Source of the DNA: Candidatus Dormiibacterota bacterium
Lineage (GTDB): Bacteria > Chloroflexota > Dormibacteria > Aeolococcales > Aeolococcaceae
NCBI GenBank assembly: GCA_003136295.1
Contig: PLDZ01000171.1
Coordinates: forward strand, 25,995-31,857
Reading direction: 5' to 3'
DNA: 5,863 nt
Part shown: positions 1 through 5,863 of the stretch, in pieces
Position numbering within the stretch: position 1 is the stretch's first letter
Layout: every line of letters starts with the position of its first letter
Translations under genes and position numbers: made by a program
Notes under the pieces: generated by a model
What the model saw: the letters and a program-made list of their open reading frames with translations, nothing else
What the model was told of the DNA's origin: nothing
The model's database searches: none

Positions 1-292
1 GTGAAATGTCTTGCTGAAGGTGCCCAGGCTCGCGAAGCCGACGTCGAAGCAGATGTCGGTGATGCTTCGGTCCGTGCAGCGCAGCAGGAACAGCGCTCGC
101 TCGACGCGCCGGCGTTGCAGATACCGGTGGGGTGTCTCCCCGAATGCCGCGCGAAACGCCCGAATGAAGTGGGCCTCGGAAACGTATGCGATGCGCGCGA
201 GTGTGGGAATGTCGAGCGGCTTGCCGTAGGTGAGATCCATGGCGTCGCGCGCGCAGCAGCCGTCGATTCGACTCCTCGACTGCCCGCGTCAT
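1..292 (-). CDS. AraC-family transcriptional regulator, partial at left edge and apparently frameshifted
   Basis: This is the DNA-binding part of an AraC/XylS-type regulator, which binds promoter DNA through two helix-turn-helix units. Reading leftward from the ATG at 240, the translation begins MDLTYGKPLDIPTLARIA and continues through SEAHFIRAFRAAFGETPHRYLQ (first HTH and linker, seen in pieces) to the second-HTH signature RSITDICFDVGFASLGTFSK, then leaves the window at position 1. The expected start is the ATG at 292-290, which overlaps the TGA of the upstream TfoX gene (ATGA, 292-289). From there the frame reads MTRAVEESNRRLLRAR, a typical AraC N-terminal helix, but it is out of frame with the rest. 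The two frames would join within the CG run at 246-254 if one base were removed or two added. So the gene is either a pseudogene, expressed in shortened form from the ATG at 240, or affected by a sequence error. The family call is firm; the gene's integrity is not. Confidence 0.85.
   Translation of the reverse strand, partial: MTRAVEESNRRLLRARRHGSHLRQAARHSHTRAHRIRFRGPLHSGVSRGIRGDTPPVSATPARRASAVPAALHGPKHHRHLLRRRLREPGHLQQDIS
246..254. repeat. Alternating CG run at the AraC frame break
   Basis: Nine bases of perfect C/G alternation lie where the AraC reading frame changes. On the minus strand the codons before it read L-L-R-A and those after it read D-A-M-D, one frame apart. Dinucleotide runs are prone to slippage in replication and to miscalls in sequencing, so this is the likely site of the indel. 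Confidence 0.6.
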
Positions 293-636
293 CGAGAGTC
301 GGACGCCTTCCCCGGAAGGGATCGTGCGTACCCGACACCCTCCTCCACCCACCTTTGTAGCTGTGCTTTGCTTCGAACCCCATTGGGCTCGACCCGCAAC
401 CACCCTGGCATTTCCCGTCCGCGCATGACTGCAACCTGCGTGTGCGGCCGGCCTGCAAGGTCGACGCTCTTCGCGGGGTCGACTCGCACCAAAAGCCCAC
501 CCTGTCCGCTGGCGCTGATCGCCATATTGCCGCCGATCAGGAAGGCCAGACCGCCGAACATCCGCTGTTCGGTCAGCCCGGCCTCACCGCCGACGAGCTC
601 GCGGATGCGAGCTGTCAGATCCTCATCAAAGGGCAC
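289..636 (-). CDS. TfoX N-terminal domain protein
   Basis: A protein of about 115 residues that matches the TfoX/Sxy N-terminal domain over almost its whole length. Recognisable parts are PFDEDLTARIRELV near the start, the core EQRMFGGLAFLIGGNMAIS at residues 23-41, GGLLVRVDP at 46-54, the MRGREMPGWLRV segment at 71-82, and the closing helix LQRWVEEGVGYARSLP. In gamma-proteobacteria TfoX/Sxy promotes competence genes. Stand-alone N-terminal-domain proteins of this size are common in actinobacteria and their function is not established, so the competence name should not be carried over. The GTG at 636-634 puts the start where the domain begins. GTG codons at 654 (with AGGG four bases upstream) and at 723 (directly after the propeller gene's stop) are possible longer starts. 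The stop overlaps the AraC ATG (ATGA). It is probably co-transcribed with the propeller gene 88 bp upstream. Confidence 0.85.
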   Translation of the reverse strand: MPFDEDLTARIRELVGGEAGLTEQRMFGGLAFLIGGNMAISASGQGGLLVRVDPAKSVDLAGRPHTQVAVMRGREMPGWLRVEPNGVRSKAQLQRWVEEGVGYARSLPGKASDSR

Positions 637-724
637 GCGTCCATTTTCGGCCACCGTACCCTGGTCCGGCACGCCCTCGACGCCGTGGTCGGCGATGCCA
701 CGTTGCGGTTGTTCCCCGCTCACC

Positions 725-1657
725 TCACGACGTCCGCGCGAACCACTCCCGGCGCAGCTCGTGAGTGCCGTCGTCGCATCCGATCTCGTAGTACACGGCG
801 GTGCGATCGCCGTCGTCGACAACGGCAGCGTAGCGCAGTGCCGGGTACGCGCCGGATGCTTGCGCAACCGGTGCATCGCCGACGACCTGGAGTTGCCCAG
901 GCCGTCCCGCCGCGATGCCGGTGCGCTCCTCCCAGTTCTCGGCGGCATTCGCGCGCCCGTCGTAGAACGCGACCGTGGTCTCGCCGCGCTCGATGATGGC
1001 CGTCACCCGGGTGCCCCGCTGGTCCCACCGACCCGGCCGCGGCTGCAGTGCCGGTCCGTGCACGGTCCACTCGATTCCGTCATCGCTGGTGGCGAATGCG
1101 GTCCACATTCGGTCCGTCGCAACCGGATCGTCGAGCGGATGGCAGCAGATCCAGGCACGCCATCCGCGTTCGTCCCTGATGATCACCGGATCTTTCATCG
1201 CCACGTGCTCGTCGCCGGGCATGACCGCCCGGCGTCCGGCGGTGACGAACGCGTCGGGCGAGGCAGCCTGCAGCAGCTCAACACGCCAGTGGCGCGTGTT
1301 CGTCGTGGCGCAGCTCAGGTAGAGACGCCACCCGCCGGCGCCGTCAGTCACGAGCGCCGGCCGCTCGAGCGATTCAGCATCCATCGATCTCTTGTCGATG
1401 CGGCAGAGTTCGGCGAGTGTGCCGTCGCCTTCAACCCGGGCGACGATCACGTCACCGCCTCGACCGTCATCGACGGGCCGCCGGCTGCGATACGCGACGT
1501 AGTGCACGCCGTCGTGCACGAGCGCGCTCGGCGCTCCGACCCAATGCCCGGGTCCGCGATCAGCCGGCACGGCGATCGTCTCCGCCTCGACGTTGCGTGG
1601 AATCGGCAGACCCGTCAACTGGAGGCCGACGATGCCGAGGACAGGCTGTTCAGACAT
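725..1657 (-). CDS. Five-bladed beta-propeller protein, glycoside hydrolase 43/32/130-like
   Basis: A 310-residue protein with the repeating pattern of glycosidase-type five-bladed propellers. Each blade has a 'G.P.lv.dg..y.lyy' strand cluster: residues 42-57 (PSALVHDGVHYVAYR), 98-117 (ERPALVTDG...WRLYLS), 153-172 (MKDPVIIRDERGWRAWICC), 210-233 (WDQRGTRVTAII...VAFYDGR) and 268-291 (SGAYPALRYAAVV...AVYYEI). KDP at 155-157 resembles the RDP/DP element of GH32/GH43 enzymes, and E98, E240 and D233 are possible acidic active-site residues. Blade 1, where GH43 enzymes carry their catalytic Asp, has GAPSA instead. There is no signal peptide or membrane segment, so it should act in the cytosol, which suggests an intracellular sugar substrate or a non-catalytic role. 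The ATG at 1657 is preferred; a GTG lies one codon upstream and no strong Shine-Dalgarno is visible. It is the first gene of the leftward string and diverges from the NTF2-like gene. Confidence 0.7.
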   Translation of the reverse strand: MSEQPVLGIVGLQLTGLPIPRNVEAETIAVPADRGPGHWVGAPSALVHDGVHYVAYRSRRPVDDGRGGDVIVARVEGDGTLAELCRIDKRSMDAESLERPALVTDGAGGWRLYLSCATTNTRHWRVELLQAASPDAFVTAGRRAVMPGDEHVAMKDPVIIRDERGWRAWICCHPLDDPVATDRMWTAFATSDDGIEWTVHGPALQPRPGRWDQRGTRVTAIIERGETTVAFYDGRANAAENWEERTGIAAGRPGQLQVVGDAPVAQASGAYPALRYAAVVDDGDRTAVYYEIGCDDGTHELRREWFARTS

Positions 1658-1665
1658 CACTGCGC

Positions 1666-1736
1666 CATCGTGCGGCGTCGATGAACTGTGCCGCTCCGTA
1701 GCCGCAATCGGACTGCAATCAACCGGATGCACGATG
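1666..1736. repeat. 8-bp inverted repeat CATCGTGC / GCACGATG, possible operator pair
   Basis: CATCGTGC at 1666-1673 and its exact reverse complement GCACGATG at 1729-1736 lie in the divergent promoter region with centres 63 bp apart, close to six turns of B-DNA. Such spacing is what a dimeric or looping regulator would use, and an AraC-type regulator is encoded in the leftward string. The match is short and could be chance in GC-rich DNA. No ligand or regulator is shown to bind it. Confidence 0.25.
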
Positions 1737-1756
1737 CGGGCACGTCGTATAACACC

Positions 1757-1761
1757 AGGAG
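1757..1761 (+). promoter_or_regulatory. Shine-Dalgarno for the NTF2-like gene
   Basis: AGGAG sits seven bases before the ATG at 1769. It is the best ribosome binding site in the window and fixes the start at this ATG rather than at an in-frame GTG at 1688. Confidence 0.8.
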
Positions 1762-1768
1762 CGTCACC

Positions 1769-2152
1769 ATGACAGACCCCATCGACAGGTTCACCCAGGC
1801 GATCGAGACCGCGTCCGTGAGCGGAGCGGGCGTGTTCGCCGACGACGCCATTCTCGATGCAACAGTGCCCCACTGGCGGTTCATCGTGAATGGCGCTGCG
1901 AACATCGAGGCTGAGCTCGGTCGCTGGTTTGCCGACCCGGGGCGCTTCGAGGAGATCCACCGGACCGCACTTCCCGACGGCGAGCTCGTCGAATTCGTGC
2001 TCACATGGGAAGAGGACGGCGAGCCCCACATGGTGCACCAGGCGCACATCATCGAGGTCCACGACGGGCTCATCACACGCGACCAGGCCTGGTGCGGCGG
2101 CAGGTGGGGTGCGGCGCTTCAGGCGGAGATGGCCGAGGCTGCGCGACTGTGA
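1769..2152 (+). CDS. NTF2/SnoaL-like small protein
   Basis: A 127-residue protein with the size and secondary-structure pattern of the NTF2-like (SnoaL/ketosteroid-isomerase) fold. An N-terminal helix (DRFTQAIETASV) is followed by the segment FADDAILDATVPHWRF (residues 23-38), where these proteins describe 'decay of the start state' of their pocket, then a helix with IEAELGRWFADPGRF (46-60), and finally long strands ELVEFVLTWEEDG (72-84) and VHQAHIIEVHDGLITRDQAW (89-108), the last being the typical 'hv.evrdGkI.r...' strand. These folds form a cone-shaped pocket that may be catalytic (isomerase, cyclase, hydratase) or only ligand-binding. D25, D26, H35 and H90 are pocket candidates, and no specific enzyme can be named. 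There is no signal peptide. It heads the rightward string, and its TGA overlaps the GTG of the phosphotransferase (GTGA, 2149-2152). Confidence 0.75.
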   Translation: MTDPIDRFTQAIETASVSGAGVFADDAILDATVPHWRFIVNGAANIEAELGRWFADPGRFEEIHRTALPDGELVEFVLTWEEDGEPHMVHQAHIIEVHDGLITRDQAWCGGRWGAALQAEMAEAARL

Positions 2153-3156
2153 CCGCACTCATGCCGGCGCGTGGGGCGATTCCCGTTGCGGAGTCACTTG
2201 ACCGGCTGCTGGAGGGCTGCGAGCAGCGTGAACCCTGGAAGACCGCCGACTCGCTCTCCGGCAGCCGCTTTGAGCGGGTCGTCATGGACGGCGTTCCCCT
2301 GGTTGTGAAATACATCTCGGTCGATGACGACTGGCTCATGCGCGCCAGCGGCGACCTCGGCTGGCGCCAGCTGACGTTGCTGTCGTCGGCCGTGCTCGCC
2401 GCACTTCCCGCTTCGATCGATCATGCGATCGTCGGCTGCGCTCCATTCACGACCAGGCCCGGGCATCAGGGACTCGCGCTCCTCATGCGCGACGTCTCCG
2501 ACTCCCTCATCCCGTCGGGCGGCGATCAGATCGCGCTGGACGAGCACCGTGGATTCATCGATGCCATGGCTTCGCTCCACGCCGCCTATTGGGGATTCCG
2601 CGACGAGATCGGCCTCTTCCCCCTCGCGCACCACTACGTCTTCCTCACCCCGATGATGGCCGAGCTCGAAGCTGCGACCCCTCGTGCCGATCCCGTGCCC
2701 CCAGCAGTGGCGGTTGGATGGCAGCGGCTCGGCGAGCGCTATCCCGCTGACGCGCGCCGGCTCGGTGAGCTTGCCGGCGATCCGTGGCCGCTGGTCGTTG
2801 CCCTCCGCAAGGGCCCGCAGACGCTCATCCATGGCGATTGGAAGCTCGGCAATCTCGGCCGTGATGGAGCGCGGACCATCCTGATCGACTGGGATCGTAC
2901 CGGCGAGGGGCCGCCGCTCTTTGATCTCGCCTGGTACCTGGCGGTCAACTGCGACCGGCTTCCGGAGTCGAAGGAGGACACCATCGGCGCCTATCGAGCA
3001 GCACTCGAGTCTGCCGGGGTCGCCACCACGTCATGGTGGGACGCTCAACTCGCGGCTGCGCTGTCGGGAGCCTTTCTGCAGTTGGCGTGGTCCAAGACCG
3101 AGGACGCACCTGAGTTCGGATGGTGGAGCGAACGCCTCACCGCATGGCAGCCATAG
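2149..3156 (+). CDS. APH/choline-kinase-fold phosphotransferase
   Basis: A 335-residue protein of the aminoglycoside phosphotransferase/choline kinase superfamily, which uses ATP to phosphorylate a hydroxyl on a small molecule. The catalytic-loop motif HGDWKLGN is at residues 228-235 (base D230, metal ligand N235), and the metal-binding Asp follows at D247 in LIDWDRTG. VVKYIS (K54) is the likely ATP-binding lysine strand, and LLMRDVSD at 111-118 is the hinge region that usually precedes the helical lobe. FDLAWYLAVN (258-267) is the typical helix after the second Asp. All key residues are present, so it should be active. The substrate is unknown; antibiotic, sugar, amino-alcohol and macrolide kinases all share this layout. 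The GTG start at 2149 overlaps the upstream stop, with GAGG ten bases before it. An ATG at 2161 is an alternative. The 3' end overlaps the methyltransferase start. Confidence 0.85.
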   Translation: MTALMPARGAIPVAESLDRLLEGCEQREPWKTADSLSGSRFERVVMDGVPLVVKYISVDDDWLMRASGDLGWRQLTLLSSAVLAALPASIDHAIVGCAPFTTRPGHQGLALLMRDVSDSLIPSGGDQIALDEHRGFIDAMASLHAAYWGFRDEIGLFPLAHHYVFLTPMMAELEAATPRADPVPPAVAVGWQRLGERYPADARRLGELAGDPWPLVVALRKGPQTLIHGDWKLGNLGRDGARTILIDWDRTGEGPPLFDLAWYLAVNCDRLPESKEDTIGAYRAALESAGVATTSWWDAQLAAALSGAFLQLAWSKTEDAPEFGWWSERLTAWQP

Positions 3157-3944
3157 CCACCGAATCGAGCAAGGCCTATCAGGGCGCGGCTGCCGCCTGG
3201 GCCGGCGGGCCCGCGGCGCTGTACGACAGGCTGGCAACCATCGCGATCGCCGGGGTCGCGCACGAGCTTCGGGGTGCCAGCGTGCTCGACGTGGGTGCCG
3301 GGACCGGCGCCCTCTGCCGTGCTCTCCGTACAGCCGGCGCGATCCCTGTGGCCGTCGATAGCTCGGCGGATATGCTCGACCTCATCGGCGATGCGGCGGC
3401 AACCTCGGTGGTCGGCGACATGTGCGCGCTGCCCCTCACTGACGGCCGGCTCGACGCCGCCGTGTGCGGGTTCGCGATCTCTCACATCGACGAACCCCAG
3501 GACGCGCTGACAGAGATGTGCCGCGTGGTGCGACCGTGCGGACTCGTGATCGCGTCTGTGTTCGGCGAAGCCCCGGCCAGCGCGGCCAAGGATGTCATCG
3601 AAACGGTCGCTCGAGAATTCGGGTTCATCCCGCCGGGTTGGTACCTCCGGCTCAAGACACGCACCGAGCCCCGATCGAACACGCCGGCACTGCTCCATGC
3701 CTGCGCGGCGTCCGCGGGACTCGAAGACATCGAGGTCGCCGACCTCACCGTGGACTCCGGGCTCGAAACGCCCGAGTCGATCGCGGCGTATCGCACCGGA
3801 TTGGCGCACATCGCACCGTTCGTCGCGTCGCTGCCCGCCCCGCGGCGCACCGAGTTCATCGAGCGAGCCGTCGCCGCCGTCCGCGAGCGCGGTCAGCCGC
3901 TGCGGCCGCGCATCCTCGTGCTGTCGAGTCGCGTTCCGGCGTAA
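3144..3944 (+). CDS. Class I SAM-dependent methyltransferase
   Basis: A 266-residue Rossmann-fold methyltransferase of the UbiE/Methyltransf_11 type that moves a methyl group from S-adenosylmethionine to an unknown acceptor. Motif I is VLDVGAGTG at residues 47-55. The acidic residue that binds the SAM ribose follows at D72 (VAVDSS), then GDMCALPL at 91-98 for the adenine pocket, DAAVCGFAISHI at 104-115 (motif II strand) and RVVRPCGLVIAS at 127-138, where RPCG replaces the usual RPGG. The C-terminal third (about 150-266), which normally sets acceptor specificity, shows nothing I recognise. The ATG at 3144 gives a 13-nt overlap with the phosphotransferase. An ATG at 3120 would add eight residues and extend the overlap to 37 nt; neither has a good Shine-Dalgarno, so the start is uncertain. 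The last 52 nt are antisense to the regulator facing it. Confidence 0.88.
   Translation: MAAIATESSKAYQGAAAAWAGGPAALYDRLATIAIAGVAHELRGASVLDVGAGTGALCRALRTAGAIPVAVDSSADMLDLIGDAAATSVVGDMCALPLTDGRLDAAVCGFAISHIDEPQDALTEMCRVVRPCGLVIASVFGEAPASAAKDVIETVAREFGFIPPGWYLRLKTRTEPRSNTPALLHACAASAGLEDIEVADLTVDSGLETPESIAAYRTGLAHIAPFVASLPAPRRTEFIERAVAAVRERGQPLRPRILVLSSRVPA
3893..3944. other. 52-nt tail-to-tail overlap of methyltransferase and regulator genes
   Basis: The plus-strand methyltransferase ends at 3944 and the minus-strand regulator ends at 3893, so their last codons are antisense to each other. No room remains for a conventional intergenic terminator, and I see no clear hairpin with a T-run here. 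Transcripts from both sides should run into each other. Confidence 0.8.
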
Positions 3945-5863
3945 GCAAGAAACGCCGCGCGTGCGGATGCGTCGAGATATGCAGCAAGCCGATCGCGGTG
4001 TGCCGTCGCAAGCTCGAAACAGGCATCTGACTGGAGCGACGCGCCGAGGTCGGCCATGACCCACCACGCTTCAACCCCCGCAACGGCGGACAGGGACGAG
4101 CTCAGCTCAGCGACTGCATCGGCGGCCGGCGGCTGAGCCCCCTGCGCCCCAAGAGCCTGGGTGCGGAGCACCTCGCCGAGCTGGGCGTAGCGCGGCGCGT
4201 ATCGGTCGGTGGCTGAGGCGATGAGTCGCTCCGACAGGTTGAGCGCCGTACCGGGGTCGCCACGCAACAGCGCGATTCGGCCTTCGAGGAGATCGACGCG
4301 CAGCTCGTGACGCCACCGGTACGCGTACGTTTCCTCCATCAGCGCGCGGGCCGCATCGACGGCGCGGCTCGCCGCCAGGACGTCGCCCGCGGCGATCGCA
4401 TCGTCGCAGGGGTCGAGCAAGGAGTAGACCTCCTGCTCGCGGGATCCCGACTCGCGCGCACCTTCGAACGCCGCCGCGTTGCGTTCACGCGCTTGATCGA
4501 TCTCCCCGATGTTGCGCAGGACCCAGGCGCCGATGTTCACGCCCAACGCCGCATACCGCGTCAAGCCTCGCCGCCGGCCCTCCGCCGTCGCGCGCTCGAG
4601 GACAGCAAGGGCCTCACCGGCACGACCGCAGGTCGCCAGCGCATACCCGTGGGCAAGATACGCGTGCACCGGCGTGTAGATCGTGGACGCGGCGTCGACC
4701 GCCGCTGCCGGGCTCGCCTCGATGGCGCTGATCGCGAGCCCTGCTTCGCCCATGTGCACCTTCAGGAACGCATACACCGAGGTGGGTGGCCGAAGACGAT
4801 GTTTGCGCGACGCGGCCATCGCGCGTTCCATCACGTCGTCGGCACCTGCGACATCGCCGATCGCATGCAACGCTCGAGCGCGGATCACCTGTCCCTGCAG
4901 CCGCTGAGCCGGGTCGCTCGCCTGCTGGACGAGCGCCTCCCCGAGGGTCGCCGCGCGCTGGAAGTCTTTGCAGTAATACGCGACCGAGCCTGCGACCTCG
5001 AGCGCTCGCGAATCGGCGGCGCTCTCGACCGCGATCATCGCATCCGATCGCGCCGCCTCGAACCGGTTGAGCCGCAGCTGGACGATGGCGCGCTGCACGC
5101 GGGCGTCCGCGGTGTCATCGGCATCGATGGCTTCTGTGGCCAGATCCAGCGCAGTCGCATAGTCGAAGCGGTCGGCAGCGATGCGGCTCGCTGCGGTGAG
5201 CGCCGACGACGCGAGTGTCCTGGCGCCGCTCAGCCTCGCATGGTGCGCGACGAGCAGGGGATCCGCGGCCGGCCTCGCCGACAGCACGCGTGCGGCTTCG
5301 CGGTGGAGGAGTGAACGCCGAGGCGACGCGGTGGACGCGTCCAGGACCTCGCGCACGACCGTGTGGCGGAAGGCGTACCCGCCGGCACGCGCCTCGAGCA
5401 ACCCGAGGCGCACACCCACATCGAGGTCTTCGAGCAGGCGGATGGGATCGGTTCGGAGCACGGCCGCGAGCACGTCGATGTCGATGGACGCCCCGAGGAC
5501 GGCCGCGCTCGTCAACGTCCGCGCGGCCGCGCCGGCCTCCGCGCAGCGGTCCAGGACCGCCGCCTGGATGGACTCCGGCGGCGCAGCGCGCTCGTCGCTG
5601 GACGCGAGCTGGGTGAGAAACAGTGCATTGCCGCCGCTGCGCTCGTGGAGTCGGCGTGCATGCTCTTCCCCCACGATCTGTCGTGCTGCGTCGAGGGACA
5701 GTGGCGACAGCGGGAGGCGCATCGCCTGAGGCGGTACCTCTCCTTCATCGGTGCGGCGGGTGAGGAGCACCAGCAGCAGGATGTCCGGGCTCGTGATCAG
5801 GTCATTGATCCAGGCCCACGTGAGCGGATCGGCACGCTGGATGTCGTCGACGAAAAGCACAGC
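3893..5863 (-). CDS. Large AAA-type ATPase regulator with TPR tail, C-terminal part
   Basis: The last 656 residues of a large STAND-type ATPase of the sort found in actinobacterial LuxR/LAL and SARP regulators; the N-terminus lies beyond the right edge. The window starts at the Walker B strand (AVLFVDDIQRAD, D6-D7), so Walker A is outside. Next come LLLVLLTRR at about 29-37, the GGNALFL motif at 77-83 (the common 'GNPLFL' element), a winged-helix-like section with AARTLTSAAVLGASIDIDVLAAVL, and YAFRHTVVREVL at 163-174, which is typical of this family. From about 230 to the end are Ala-rich helical pairs with tetratricopeptide-like spacing. In this family ATP binding, and often a ligand, control transcription activation. 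The C-terminus ends RTRMRGRSG-like (LDSTRMRGRSG) with no LuxR-type HTH, so any DNA-binding domain must be N-terminal (for example SARP/BTAD) or absent. It faces the methyltransferase and overlaps it by 52 nt. Confidence 0.85.
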   Translation of the reverse strand, partial: AVLFVDDIQRADPLTWAWINDLITSPDILLLVLLTRRTDEGEVPPQAMRLPLSPLSLDAARQIVGEEHARRLHERSGGNALFLTQLASSDERAAPPESIQAAVLDRCAEAGAAARTLTSAAVLGASIDIDVLAAVLRTDPIRLLEDLDVGVRLGLLEARAGGYAFRHTVVREVLDASTASPRRSLLHREAARVLSARPAADPLLVAHHARLSGARTLASSALTAASRIAADRFDYATALDLATEAIDADDTADARVQRAIVQLRLNRFEAARSDAMIAVESAADSRALEVAGSVAYYCKDFQRAATLGEALVQQASDPAQRLQGQVIRARALHAIGDVAGADDVMERAMAASRKHRLRPPTSVYAFLKVHMGEAGLAISAIEASPAAAVDAASTIYTPVHAYLAHGYALATCGRAGEALAVLERATAEGRRRGLTRYAALGVNIGAWVLRNIGEIDQARERNAAAFEGARESGSREQEVYSLLDPCDDAIAAGDVLAASRAVDAARALMEETYAYRWRHELRVDLLEGRIALLRGDPGTALNLSERLIASATDRYAPRYAQLGEVLRTQALGAQGAQPPAADAVAELSSSLSAVAGVEAWWVMADLGASLQSDACFELATAHRDRLAAYLDASARAAFLAYAGTRLDSTRMRGRSG

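Larger units (their letters stand above)
1658..1768. promoter_or_regulatory. Divergent intergenic region between the two gene strings
   Basis: These 111 bases separate the start codons of the leftward propeller gene and the rightward NTF2-like gene, so both promoters should lie here or extend into the coding ends. No strong sigma-70-type pair is obvious. On the minus strand, TTGATT (1722-1717) is a fair -35 box, but the hexamer 16 bp downstream is TACGGA, a poor -10. On the plus strand, TATAAC at 1748-1753 looks like a -10 but would start transcription about nine bases before the ATG, within the Shine-Dalgarno. The region also holds an 8-bp inverted repeat described separately. Confidence 0.6.

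Noticed and set aside
230..1684. A 484-codon open frame on the plus strand
   Set aside because: It is antisense to the TfoX and propeller genes. Its translation is low-complexity Arg/Pro/Ser-rich with no domain, as expected from shadow frames in GC-rich DNA.
1748..1753. TATAAC as a -10 box for the plus-strand string
   Set aside because: Transcription would start within the AGGAG ribosome binding site, and no TTGACA-like -35 box lies 16-18 bp upstream.
1688..1768. Longer NTF2-like protein starting at GTG 1688
   Set aside because: The added residues are not part of the fold, and the AGGAG seven bases before the ATG at 1769 marks the start.
1658..2158. Extension of the propeller protein upstream to 2158
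   Set aside because: The extra residues would be antisense to the NTF2-like gene, which has a good Shine-Dalgarno and a clear fold pattern. The added sequence has no propeller character.
2073..2832. Minus-strand open frames within the phosphotransferase region
   Set aside because: They lie opposite the phosphotransferase gene, which has intact catalytic motifs, and they show no recognisable domains.
4307..5314. A 335-codon open frame on the plus strand
   Set aside because: It is antisense to the ATPase regulator, and its translation is Arg-rich without motifs, whereas the minus-strand frame shows a coherent protein family.

Overview
This 5.9-kb window is GC-rich, with G/C-dominated third codon positions, GTG starts, tightly packed genes and AraC-, TfoX- and multidomain ATPase-type proteins typical of high-GC Actinomycetota. 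I would guess an actinomycete such as Microbacteriaceae, but there is no rRNA or other marker to prove it. I see no mobile element, CRISPR array, tRNA or phage gene.

Layout. Two short gene strings diverge from a 111-bp intergenic region at 1658-1768. Leftward (minus strand) run a cytosolic five-bladed beta-propeller protein of the glycoside hydrolase 43/32/130-like type (1657-725), a TfoX N-terminal-domain protein (636-289) and the start of an AraC-type regulator that runs off the left edge (292-1). Rightward (plus strand) run a small NTF2/SnoaL-like protein (1769-2152), an APH/choline-kinase-fold phosphotransferase (2149-3156) and a class I SAM-dependent methyltransferase (about 3144-3944). 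Facing these from the right edge is the C-terminal 656 residues of a large AAA/NACHT-like ATPase with a TPR-rich tail, as found in SARP/LuxR-type regulators (5863-3893, minus strand). Its 3' end overlaps the methyltransferase 3' end by 52 nt.

How the genes may work together. The plus-strand trio is joined by a GTGA stop/start overlap and by a short overlap between the phosphotransferase and methyltransferase, so it is probably one mRNA and may be translationally coupled. An NTF2-like protein, a small-molecule kinase and a methyltransferase together would fit modification or detoxification of a small molecule, but the substrate cannot be read from the sequence. On the minus strand, TfoX and AraC share an ATGA overlap.

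The most concrete oddity is that the AraC reading frame appears broken near its N-terminus. The start coupled to tfoX and the rest of the DNA-binding domain lie in different frames, switching within an alternating CG run at 246-254. I did not find compelling evidence for a wholly new biological system. The main leads are this frameshift, the compact plus-strand trio, the propeller protein with an atypical active site, and the regulator lacking a C-terminal HTH.
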